DNA from: a virus
Virus record (IMG/VR): IMGVR_UViG_3300009027_000005
Span: 1 to 64,000 of that record
Length of the DNA stretch: 64,000 nt
Direction: 5' to 3' (one strand)
The translations under genes were made by a program, and so were the position numbers. Positions 24,888-32,218 of this stretch are shown here, piece by piece. The stretch's first letter is position 1, and every line of letters starts with the position of its first letter. Under the pieces are notes generated by a model that had not been told where the DNA came from, ran no database searches, and saw only the letters and a list, made by a program, of their open reading frames with translations.

Positions 24888-26528
24888 ATGGGTCGTTATG
24901 TAAGCTCAGGTGAAGCACAAGCAAATTTAGTAAGTACTATCGAAGCTTCAGAATGTTATCAAGTGCCTACTCACAAATATGCATATGATGCTAATGAAAC
25001 TTGGCAAAATAAAGTAACTATAGATACACCAGGAAACTATACATTTACGGTACCTAGTGGTGTAACTTGTATGAGAACTATTGCTGTCGGCGGAGGAGGC
25101 AAAAGTTATTGCACTCAAACGTGTTGCGGTTATGCAGGCGCCGGCGGCGCATATGCAGAAAAATGGGATACTGTACAAGGCGGATGCACAGTAACAGTTG
25201 TTGTAGGTAAACAACAACAAGATACTACAATATCATATACTAACTCCGGAGGTTCTGCTATTAACATGACTGCAGGCGGCGCTATTGGATGTACTTATGG
25301 TACTGCTAGTGGCGGTGACATAAACAGTTGCGGTGGCTGTGCAGGAAAAAACTGTTCGTGCTGCGGAGGTTCTTATAGTCACTACTGTGGATCATGCATT
25401 TATACATATTCAACCACTTGCTGCGGTTACTGTGTTGTTTGGTCGGGCATAAGTGCTAGACAACTTGATCCAAATCATAATACTAATGGATGTTGTGTAT
25501 CAAGATATTCAGGCGGCGGTTCGGCAGGTTCTTGGCTATGGTGTCACGGAGGCGCCGGTCAAAGTGCTGCTAATTGTTTTTGTAGCTCCGGCTGCGGCCC
25601 AACAGGCGGTGGCGGTGGCGGCATCGGCTACATCTGTAGACAAGAAGTACATCCGTGGAGATGCGACTGTATATGCATGAAAAGAGGATACAACGGTCAG
25701 TGCTACGGCAAAACACTAAAAAATGCATATCACCCTCCTAGTGTAGGCGGCGGAGGCGGATCCAAATTCCAGTGCTGGACCTGTTGTGAAGGATCTAGTA
25801 TAATTGGTTTTTGTATGGCCGGACGTAGAAGAAACGGGCACGGCGGCCTAGGCGGAGAAAGCAACAATGAAGGACGCGGTCACGAATTTATTTGGGGATT
25901 TGGCTCATCACCAAACGAACATGGAACTAGCTTTTATACTGAAATAGAAAAAGGTCCATCACCTAAAAAGTATCATTGGCATGACATACACGATATGCGA
26001 GGAAGCGGCTCATCAGGCAGAAGTTTCCAAAGATATTGCCACGCAAACGGCGGTAGTTGGGTAGGGGCTATCAATGATGGCACTCCAGATAACGCAGGCG
26101 AAGGTGCAGGCACAGGTGCAGTAGTCTATCACTGCTGCTCAATTGATACTACATATGGCGAATGCTGTTTGAACGGTGCTAATGCATGCGGTACATTAAA
26201 TTGGGAATTAATTTGTTGTTTAGGAACAATGAACAAAATTTGCTGTGCAGATCAAATGATGGATATGATACAACCTTATGTTCTTGCATGCGCAGGCACA
26301 CTAGGAGGCGCAGGCGGAACAGGTATTTGCCATTATACTCAAAAAGCAGGCAAAGGCGGCGGAGCCGGGGTAAGTAGAAGTGCTATACTATGTATTTGTT
26401 ATGGCGGAAGTTATGACAATTGTAATGGCGGCGCGACACCGTTGGCATTTCCGCCAGAAGAACTAGACTGGCGTGTAAGTAATGCTGGCACAGGTATGGC
26501 AATTATATATTGGAAAGACGCTGATTAA
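24888..26528 (+). CDS. Cysteine/glycine-rich putative tail-tip protein 2
   Basis: 546 residues with 47 cysteines by my count, paralogous to the preceding protein. Shared landmarks include NYTFTVPSGVTCMRTIAVGGGG at the start, GGSYSHYCGSCI then TTCCGYCVVW in the middle, PDNAGEGAGTG, LICCLGTM, ACAGTLGGAG, ICYGGSYDNCNGG and NAGTGMAIIYWKD at the end. Both keep the cysteine pairs while the sequences between them diverge, which suggests selected cysteine geometry. It has its own strong AAGGAGG ribosome site. A tail-tip adhesin is the favoured role. A scaffold or metal-binding structural protein is an alternative. Confidence 0.72.
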   Translation: MGRYVSSGEAQANLVSTIEASECYQVPTHKYAYDANETWQNKVTIDTPGNYTFTVPSGVTCMRTIAVGGGGKSYCTQTCCGYAGAGGAYAEKWDTVQGGCTVTVVVGKQQQDTTISYTNSGGSAINMTAGGAIGCTYGTASGGDINSCGGCAGKNCSCCGGSYSHYCGSCIYTYSTTCCGYCVVWSGISARQLDPNHNTNGCCVSRYSGGGSAGSWLWCHGGAGQSAANCFCSSGCGPTGGGGGGIGYICRQEVHPWRCDCICMKRGYNGQCYGKTLKNAYHPPSVGGGGGSKFQCWTCCEGSSIIGFCMAGRRRNGHGGLGGESNNEGRGHEFIWGFGSSPNEHGTSFYTEIEKGPSPKKYHWHDIHDMRGSGSSGRSFQRYCHANGGSWVGAINDGTPDNAGEGAGTGAVVYHCCSIDTTYGECCLNGANACGTLNWELICCLGTMNKICCADQMMDMIQPYVLACAGTLGGAGGTGICHYTQKAGKGGGAGVSRSAILCICYGGSYDNCNGGATPLAFPPEELDWRVSNAGTGMAIIYWKDAD

Positions 26529-26548
26529 TTTCAAGGAGAAAATAAAAA

Positions 26549-27055
26549 ATGACATGGGCTAAAATAGTAGACGACGAAGTTGTACAAATATTTGAAGGTG
26601 ATCCTAGAAATCATTGGCACCCAGATGCTCTAGTGTATTGGGAAGATGTACCAGATGATATAGGAATAGCCATCGGTTGGCATAGAAGAGAAGACGGAAC
26701 ATGGGCTGACGCTGAAACTTGGCAAGCAGAAGATCCTTTGCTAAATATGGCAGTAGATCCAGGACCTCCGTCTTGTAATCTTAGGTATGCTATAGATGAT
26801 GATCCAGTAAACAACACTGTTATAATTACTGCAACAGCAGAAATTGCCGGCGATTATGACGAAGATAATCCAGAACATGTACCTTCGTGGTCGTGGAATG
26901 ATGGAGATGATACATCAAATGAATGGGAAGTAACTATAACAGTTACTAAAGATCCAGATGCTATTACACAGCATACGTTTTCATGTAGTGTAGTAGGCAC
27001 AGGTGGTACAAGCGAAACTGAAGAAGTTACAGTAAACATACCTAGATCTGCTTAA
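26549..27055 (+). CDS. Ig-like virion protein ending the adhesin operon
   Basis: 168 residues with AAGGAGAAAA before the ATG. The N-terminal ~70 residues (MTWAKIVDDEVVQIFEGDPR, WHPDALVYWEDVP, GWHRREDGTW) resemble the short N-terminal region of tail-fibre assembly/XkdW-like proteins. From about residue 75 an Ig-like beta domain follows (NNTVIITATAEIAGDY, NEWEVTITVTKDPDAI, HTFSCSVVGTGGTSETEEVTVNI). It is very acidic. It is the last gene before the convergent terminator and probably a fibre-associated or surface-exposed virion component. Confidence 0.65.
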   Translation: MTWAKIVDDEVVQIFEGDPRNHWHPDALVYWEDVPDDIGIAIGWHRREDGTWADAETWQAEDPLLNMAVDPGPPSCNLRYAIDDDPVNNTVIITATAEIAGDYDEDNPEHVPSWSWNDGDDTSNEWEVTITVTKDPDAITQHTFSCSVVGTGGTSETEEVTVNIPRSA

Positions 27056-27064
27056 TTAAAATAA

Positions 27065-27096
27065 AAATGTAGAGTAAAGTTTTTTACTCTACATTT
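27065..27096. terminator. Bidirectional intrinsic terminator between convergent operons
   Basis: AAATGTAGAGTAAA and TTTACTCTACATTT form a perfect 14-bp stem with a 4-nt loop, flanked by A- and T-rich runs so it can act on both strands. The stop codon of the minus-strand oxygenase (27084-27086) lies inside the stem. Confidence 0.85.
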
Positions 27097-27692
27097 ATTT
27101 TACAATTCTTATAAATTTTATTTAAAGTATAAAAGTCATCAATCTTTTGATTGCAAGCAATTTCCATATTTATTGCTATTCTATTAAATTGACTGTTGTG
27201 TGGTAAAGGTTCATGGGGCATCCATGAGGGCATAATAACCAAATCTAATTCTTCTGGTATAAAAACTTGATCTAAGTGATCTTTTGTAATAACTCGCAAT
27301 CCACAACTATTTTCCATTTTGTCAATCGGTACTTGTAAATAAAAAACACTGTTTATACTACTTGTTCTAAGATGATGATGTAGATTACTTCTATAAGTAT
27401 TTTTATTATAAACATTTGCCCAACAAATTGTTCTGTTGTATATAGAAATGTCTAAATTTTCGAATACAGTATTACATATATGTTTAAAAGTATTATATAG
27501 TATAGAAAATTCTTGATCAGATTCTTCTACTACAAAAGTATATCCTCCATTATAATCGCCTGTTTCTATTTGAGATTCAACAGTTGCAATCATTTGCTGT
27601 TGTAAAGAGTGATCGATAGATAATGTTGTATATAAAAAATAAGGATTATTAATATTATAATTAATACCGTTATTTTTGTAAAAATTTTCCAT
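27084..27692 (-). CDS. Putative 2OG-Fe(II) oxygenase 1
   Basis: 202 residues. A double-stranded beta-helix dioxygenase signature is visible: an iron-binding HxH at residues 105-107 (NLHHHLRTSSINSVFYLQVP), a distal His160 in LVIMPSWMPHEPLPHN, and Arg171 (FNRIAINMEI) as the likely 2-oxoglutarate anchor. This is the pattern of the TIGR02466-type putative oxygenases. The start overlaps the end of the next upstream oxygenase gene by 23 bases, so the three are one operon. The substrate is unknown. Protein, glycan or nucleotide hydroxylation are all possible. Confidence 0.75.
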   Translation of the reverse strand: MENFYKNNGINYNINNPYFLYTTLSIDHSLQQQMIATVESQIETGDYNGGYTFVVEESDQEFSILYNTFKHICNTVFENLDISIYNRTICWANVYNKNTYRSNLHHHLRTSSINSVFYLQVPIDKMENSCGLRVITKDHLDQVFIPEELDLVIMPSWMPHEPLPHNSQFNRIAINMEIACNQKIDDFYTLNKIYKNCKINVE

Positions 27693-28332
27693 CTGGATCA
27701 GGTATTCCTGTTGTAATAATGTTAAAACTTATTATAATTCTGTCTTCGTCAATTTGGTTAGGCAATGTTTCGTGCTTCATATAACTAGGCCACAACAACA
27801 ACATACCGTCTGTTGGTTCTACAGTATGCATAGCATTGCCTCTATATAGAGTTTGTTCTGGCTCGTTTGATAGTGCATATTCTTTTGGATCAGTAAAAAT
27901 TATATTTCCGCAATTTTTGTGTGTTTTCACGTAGTAAACTCCACTCCAATGACACGGACGATGATCGTGCAAAGGTACCCATGCACCTTTAGGATAAACA
28001 GCAGCCCATGCATTTAAAAAATACCATTGTTGGCGATAGTGTAACTGACTAAAAAACTCATTCACTAATGGAGACAAATGATCAAAGAAAAAATTAAATC
28101 TATCGTCACCCACAAGTCCGTTATTATCCAACGGGTCAAAATTTGAATAACCCAATTCTTCTCTTTGAGTTGAAAACTTATATTCATTCCATTTATGGCT
28201 AAGAACTCTCCGATTTACGCCCGAGTCAAACAGCTCTGTTATTTCTTTAATTAATTTTTTATTTAAACTATCATAGTTGTCTACTGTTGCTTCTAAAGTA
28301 GGAACAGGAAAAAGTTGTCTTATAACTTTCAT
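27670..28332 (-). CDS. Putative 2OG-Fe(II) oxygenase 2
   Basis: 220 residues, middle gene of a three-oxygenase operon. Ligands appear in VPLHDHRPCHWSGVYYV (His122/His124), distal His187 in LLLWPSYMKHETLPN, and Arg198 in DRIIISFNI. The fold core and the PSxMxHExLPN block are shared with oxygenase 1, pointing to an old duplication, although the N-terminal ~100 residues differ. TIGR02466-type proteins are common in marine T4-like phages, but their substrates are not established. It starts two bases from the stop of oxygenase 3. Confidence 0.8.
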   Translation of the reverse strand: MKVIRQLFPVPTLEATVDNYDSLNKKLIKEITELFDSGVNRRVLSHKWNEYKFSTQREELGYSNFDPLDNNGLVGDDRFNFFFDHLSPLVNEFFSQLHYRQQWYFLNAWAAVYPKGAWVPLHDHRPCHWSGVYYVKTHKNCGNIIFTDPKEYALSNEPEQTLYRGNAMHTVEPTDGMLLLWPSYMKHETLPNQIDEDRIIISFNIITTGIPDPDGKFLQK

Positions 28333-28334
28333 TT

Positions 28335-28850
28335 TTATCTCCAGCTAGGGCCTAAACAAAACCCGAAAATTACGTATCTTGTGCCTGATGTTACTGTACT
28401 AACACTATGTGGAATAAAAGAAGGAAATACAACAATATCGCCGGTGCCAATATTTAAATTAACGCCCGACATGGATATTTCTCCGCCTTCATAGTCGTTA
28501 TTTAATAATAAAGAAAATGACAGTTTTCTCTGCATATCGTTTTCGTCTACTAGAGGTCTAGAATCTATATGTTCTTTATTATAATGATGAAATGTTTCAT
28601 ACTTACCAAAGTATGCTTCTATCTTTGTAGATAAATCAAAATTAAAAAAATAATTATTTGCTTCAAAAACTGCATTAATTATTTCCTTATGATTGTTTAA
28701 ATTTACACTTGTAATTTTTACTTTTCGGTAAGTCGAATCAGTTCCTTGATTAATTTCTTCTAAACGCTTGTCATCATATAATTTAATAATTTCATTGCAT
28801 TCTGATGTTGTACATAAGTTAACACTTTTATAAGTAAATTGATTAAACAA
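28335..28850 (-). CDS. Prolyl-4-hydroxylase-like 2OG-Fe(II) oxygenase 3
   Basis: 171 residues, first gene of the minus-strand oxygenase operon. Family landmarks are HIDSRP (His94, Asp96), RKLSFSLLLNNDYEGGEI, IGTGDIVVFPSFIPHSV (distal His148) and TRYVIFGF (Arg158). Unlike its two neighbours it uses the canonical HxD...H set and is closer to P4H-type enzymes. It should hydroxylate a protein or small-molecule substrate using 2-oxoglutarate and O2. A TATAAT-like box is present at 28875-28880 on the minus strand, but no good -35 was found. Confidence 0.8.
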   Translation of the reverse strand: MFNQFTYKSVNLCTTSECNEIIKLYDDKRLEEINQGTDSTYRKVKITSVNLNNHKEIINAVFEANNYFFNFDLSTKIEAYFGKYETFHHYNKEHIDSRPLVDENDMQRKLSFSLLLNNDYEGGEISMSGVNLNIGTGDIVVFPSFIPHSVSTVTSGTRYVIFGFCLGPSWR

Positions 28851-28944
28851 CGATTTATCCTTTTGTTACACTTAATTATACTTTAAAAGTAAGCAGCCAT
28901 TAATTTATGAGTTGCCACTTTTAAATTTGTATAAACAGTTGCTC

Positions 28945-28953
28945 TATAAATAT
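28945..28953 (+). promoter_or_regulatory. Late promoter octamer, exact TATAAATA
   Basis: TATAAATAT is the only exact T4 consensus copy noted among the sites listed here. It lies 27 bases before the ATG at 28981 and should drive the heptosyltransferase-like, carbamoyltransferase and HAD genes. Confidence 0.7.
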
Positions 28954-28980
28954 CTTGTACAAACAATATAGGATCTTTTC

Positions 28981-29904
28981 ATGAAAAAAGTAGTTTTTAT
29001 CAACGGTGGCGCTGGTCGAGTTATTTCTAGTATTCCTGCACTAGAAGAATTAAATGAAAGAAATGAACTAGCAGGAATAGTGTGCGAAGGCGGAATGGAA
29101 TTTTACTTAGGTCACCCTACACTGCAAGACAAAGCATTTGATGTAAATCAAAAAGGATTGTTTGATAGTATTATTAAAGATAATTTATGCGTCAGTCCAG
29201 AACCATATAGGGATCACGAATATTATAACGTGAATTCTAGTTTACAACAAAGTTTTTGGTATCAAATTTTAGATGAACGTACTAATGATAATAAAGTTCC
29301 TACTATTAAATTAAATAAGCACGAAGAAATGGCAGCTGTTGATATACTTACACAAGTAAAACAACAACAAAATAAAGATAAAACTATTGTTATACAGCCG
29401 TTTGGCAGAAGCAGTCAAATGGGCGCAGGTATAGTATATGACGGTAGTACAAGAAGTATAGAACAAAATACCTTTATAGAACTTGTGGCAGATTTGTCTA
29501 AAGATTATAATATCATCTATATGGGAGAACACGCATTGAATGTTGTAAATCTTCCAATTTTCCAACCTAATGAACCTATTCCGTTACGAATTTGGGCTGC
29601 AATTATTGAGTCTAGCGACTATTTTATTGGGTGCGATAGTGTAGGACAGCATATTGCATATGCATTCCAAAAACCAGGAACAGTTGTGCTAGGAAGTACT
29701 TTTGCAAAAAATGTAACCTATCCTGAATATTTTAATATAATAGAAAAAGAAGACGCAGCTAAAACTTACAGTCCAATTAGAATAGCAGGTTTTGGTTGTG
29801 AGGAGGCTGACAGACTAAATGATGCACTCATGGATTTCAGTGCAGACGAAATTAAAGCAATGATCAAAAATATTAGAGATCATATCAAGAAAACTACGGA
29901 GTAA
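28981..29904 (+). CDS. GT-B glycosyltransferase, heptosyltransferase (GT9)-like
   Basis: 307 residues. The N-terminal Rossmann half begins KKVVFINGGAGRVISSIPALEEL, as in GT9 enzymes that move ADP-heptose onto LPS core. The C-terminal half has IVIQPFGRSS, YNIIYMGEH and the diagnostic acceptor/donor block ESSDYFIGCDSVGQHIAYAFQKPGTVVLG, corresponding to 'D...IG.DSG..HLA.A...P.V.LFG'. It is slightly short for a heptosyltransferase (usually 320-350 residues) and diverged. The window also encodes three ADP-heptose biosynthetic enzymes (41651-44600), which supports an ADP-heptose donor. It is followed seven bases later by a carbamoyltransferase. Confidence 0.72.
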   Translation: MKKVVFINGGAGRVISSIPALEELNERNELAGIVCEGGMEFYLGHPTLQDKAFDVNQKGLFDSIIKDNLCVSPEPYRDHEYYNVNSSLQQSFWYQILDERTNDNKVPTIKLNKHEEMAAVDILTQVKQQQNKDKTIVIQPFGRSSQMGAGIVYDGSTRSIEQNTFIELVADLSKDYNIIYMGEHALNVVNLPIFQPNEPIPLRIWAAIIESSDYFIGCDSVGQHIAYAFQKPGTVVLGSTFAKNVTYPEYFNIIEKEDAAKTYSPIRIAGFGCEEADRLNDALMDFSADEIKAMIKNIRDHIKKTTE

Positions 29905-29910
29905 AAATAT

Positions 29911-31608
29911 ATGTGGTTACTAGCCATTAATACAGGTCACAACGGATCTTCCGCTTTATTTAAAGATAACGAACTTGTCTATTATGTAGAAGAAGATAGA
30001 CTAAGTCGCTTAAAGTATGACGGAAATCCTTATCTTGGAATGGAAAAAGCATACGAATACACAGATCATATAGATTACTTATTACTGTGCGGAACAAGAA
30101 ATGCCTTTGGAAAAATGCCTTGGACAGGTGAAGATCCTTATACTTGTTATATAAGGAAAAAACAACCAGGTATAAAGTTTGAAACAAAGATGTTTGGCGA
30201 TGATCATCATTTAACACACGCGGCTACCGGATTTTACAATTCTGGATTTGACGAAGCAGCAATTGTAGTAGTAGACGGCGCAGGCAGTGGTTTTGACTTT
30301 CCAGAAATTCCCTCGCTAATGCAAGAAACTTGGGAAGTTGAATCGATTTATTCAATGAGATATCCAGCAGAACTTGAATGTCATGTAAAATATTATGGAG
30401 CAAACTTTAACGATAGTTTCCATTTAACAGATAACAATACGTATGTAGAAATTTCTGACAGACACGGCTTAACAAAAGTATATGAAGCTGTAACGCAATT
30501 TTTAGGATTTCATGCAATTGAAGCTGGAAAAACTATGGGACTTGCTCCGTATGGAAAATTCAACGAAAGCATAAAATTAAACAACGGACAGTATACTAAT
30601 AGAAATTTTGTTAAACCTAAGTTTCCTGCATCTAATTTTATAATTGCAGACTTAGATGACGAATTATTAGAAATGCAAGGCGACGATGCATGGCATAAAG
30701 ATGAAACTAAAGTAGGAGATTATCGTAAAGATCTTGCTTATATGGTGCAGCAAACTTCTGAAGAACGTTTAAAGCTATTAATACAAAAAGCAATAGATAT
30801 TACAGGATTAACAAAAATAGTAATTTCGGGAGGCTTTGGACTAAACTGTGTTGCTAATTATGCAATGCTTGAGGAATTTCCTGATATTGATTTTTACCAT
30901 GAACCAATTGCACACGATGGCGGAAATGCTATAGGTGCATGTCAGTATGTGTACAGATCATTATCTGAAAATAAAGAAAAGACTCCCTTAAAAAGTTTAT
31001 ATTTAGGTCCTAAAAATGATAACAGATACAATGATATAGATTTTGCAGGTTTTGAAGTAATTGATTCTACAACAGAAGAAGTTGCTAAATTAATTGCAGA
31101 TAAAAATATTGTTTGCATGTATCAAGGACGTTCTGAAGCAGGTCCTAGAGCTCTTGGTAACAGAAGCATACTTTTTGATCCTACTGTTAAAAATGGTAAA
31201 GATATTGTTAATGAAGTTAAGCGTAGAGAATGGTTCCGTCCATTTGCTGGGACAGTACTAGCTGAAAAAGCAAGTGAATGGTTTGATTTAAGAACTAAAA
31301 AAGAAACACCATTTATGATGTATGCTGTAAATGTAGTTGACAATAAACAAGATATTATTCCTGCAATTACCCATGTCGATGGTACATGTCGTATTCAAAC
31401 TGTAACAGAAAAACAGAATAAAAATTATTACAATTTGATCAAAGAGTTTGAAAAAATTAAAGATGTTCCTATACTCTTTAACACAAGTTTCAATTTGGGC
31501 GGAGATCCTCTTGTAGAAACAGTAGAAGAAGCATTGAGTACTTTAAAAAAGTCGGACTTGAAATATTTGTGGTTACCAGAAATTAACAAACTTGTTATAA
31601 AGGATTAA
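29911..31608 (+). CDS. NodU/CmcH-family carbamoyltransferase
   Basis: 565 residues, full length for the family. The N-terminal domain has LLAINTGHNGSSALF, EEDRLSRLKYDG, the metal/ATP site DDHHLTHAATGFYNSGF (His99, His103), VVVDGAGSG and AGKTMGLAPYGK. The central part has VISGGFGLNCVANY and EPIAHDGGNAIGAC, and the C-terminal YrdC-like part has MYQGRSEAGPRALGNRSIL and EWFRPFAG. These enzymes use carbamoyl phosphate and ATP to O-carbamoylate sugars or antibiotics. Downstream of a heptosyltransferase-like gene, a carbamoylated glycan is the simplest reading. The acceptor is unknown. Confidence 0.92.
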   Translation: MWLLAINTGHNGSSALFKDNELVYYVEEDRLSRLKYDGNPYLGMEKAYEYTDHIDYLLLCGTRNAFGKMPWTGEDPYTCYIRKKQPGIKFETKMFGDDHHLTHAATGFYNSGFDEAAIVVVDGAGSGFDFPEIPSLMQETWEVESIYSMRYPAELECHVKYYGANFNDSFHLTDNNTYVEISDRHGLTKVYEAVTQFLGFHAIEAGKTMGLAPYGKFNESIKLNNGQYTNRNFVKPKFPASNFIIADLDDELLEMQGDDAWHKDETKVGDYRKDLAYMVQQTSEERLKLLIQKAIDITGLTKIVISGGFGLNCVANYAMLEEFPDIDFYHEPIAHDGGNAIGACQYVYRSLSENKEKTPLKSLYLGPKNDNRYNDIDFAGFEVIDSTTEEVAKLIADKNIVCMYQGRSEAGPRALGNRSILFDPTVKNGKDIVNEVKRREWFRPFAGTVLAEKASEWFDLRTKKETPFMMYAVNVVDNKQDIIPAITHVDGTCRIQTVTEKQNKNYYNLIKEFEKIKDVPILFNTSFNLGGDPLVETVEEALSTLKKSDLKYLWLPEINKLVIKD

Positions 31609-31614
31609 TATCAA

Positions 31615-32181
31615 ATGGGAAGATTTTCAAATTATATAGATTCTATAACTGAATATAGACAATCGAGAAAGTCTATCGGTATGTCTATATTTGGAGTTTT
31701 GTTAGATGATTCCACAATATTTACGCCAGGAGATATGCTAAACGTATACGAACATGTGCCCGAAGCACTAAGTGTTTTAAATCAAAAAGGATATGACTTT
31801 GTTTTGATTACTGGACAACCTAATCGTAGATCAAAAAACATCGATCAAAAAGATTTTGAAAATATTATAGCCGCCATGCAAGAAATGTTCACAGATTTAG
31901 GTTGTACAATAAGAGGCTCTTATTATACCAATTTAACAGAAAAAAGTGATCCATATGTAAAGCCTAATACAGGTATGTTTAAAAAAGCAGAAAGTGATAA
32001 AAAAATTACATGGAATGAAAGTTTTTATATAGGCGTCGACACTAATGATATAAAAGCAGCAAATGCTGTTAATGCGACTCCTATATTGTTAGGCACTTTA
32101 TCAGATATCGATAGTGTTTCTCTAAATAAAATTAATTTACAAACTTTTAAAAACTTACTAGAATTTGCAAAAGCTATTTAA
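31615..32181 (+). CDS. Degenerate GmhB-like HAD protein, probably catalytically inactive
   Basis: 188 residues. It aligns by eye with the GmhB-type phosphatase at 41651-42268: VPEALSVLNQKGYDFVLITGQ matches the motif II region, YYTNLTEKSDPYVKPNTGMFKKAE matches YYSASSRKDDEFAKPNTGMFKRCE, and SFYIGVDTNDIKAANAVNATPILL matches the motif IV region. However, motif I reads FGVLLDDST where GmhB has IGIDRDGVIN, so the nucleophile Asp is replaced by Leu, and the first motif IV Asp is Val141. Loss of activity is inferred. A binding or regulatory role, perhaps with the carbamoyltransferase six bases upstream, is possible. Confidence 0.7.
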   Translation: MGRFSNYIDSITEYRQSRKSIGMSIFGVLLDDSTIFTPGDMLNVYEHVPEALSVLNQKGYDFVLITGQPNRRSKNIDQKDFENIIAAMQEMFTDLGCTIRGSYYTNLTEKSDPYVKPNTGMFKKAESDKKITWNESFYIGVDTNDIKAANAVNATPILLGTLSDIDSVSLNKINLQTFKNLLEFAKAI

Positions 32182-32191
32182 TTTAAATCTA

Positions 32192-32200
32192 GCTAAATAC
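32192..32200 (+). promoter_or_regulatory. Late-promoter-like octamer (GCTAAATAC)
   Basis: GCTAAATAC overlaps the 5' arm of the hairpin at 32197-32218. The expected late start near 32205 lies beyond that arm. Confidence 0.55.
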
Positions 32201-32218
32201 TACTGAGAGGACTAGTAT
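32197..32218 (+). promoter_or_regulatory. Ribosome-site and start-codon sequestering hairpin
   Basis: ATACTA (32197-32202) pairs with TAGTAT (32213-32218), whose last two bases are the AT of the start codon. The Shine-Dalgarno GAGAGG is in the loop. Transcripts starting at the late promoter would lack the 5' arm, so only read-through RNA would be blocked. Confidence 0.5.

Noticed and set aside
28875-28880. Minus-strand TATAAT upstream of the oxygenase operon as a promoter
   Set aside because: The -10 is perfect but no reasonable -35 lies 16-18 bp upstream; kept only as a weak possibility and not listed as a feature.
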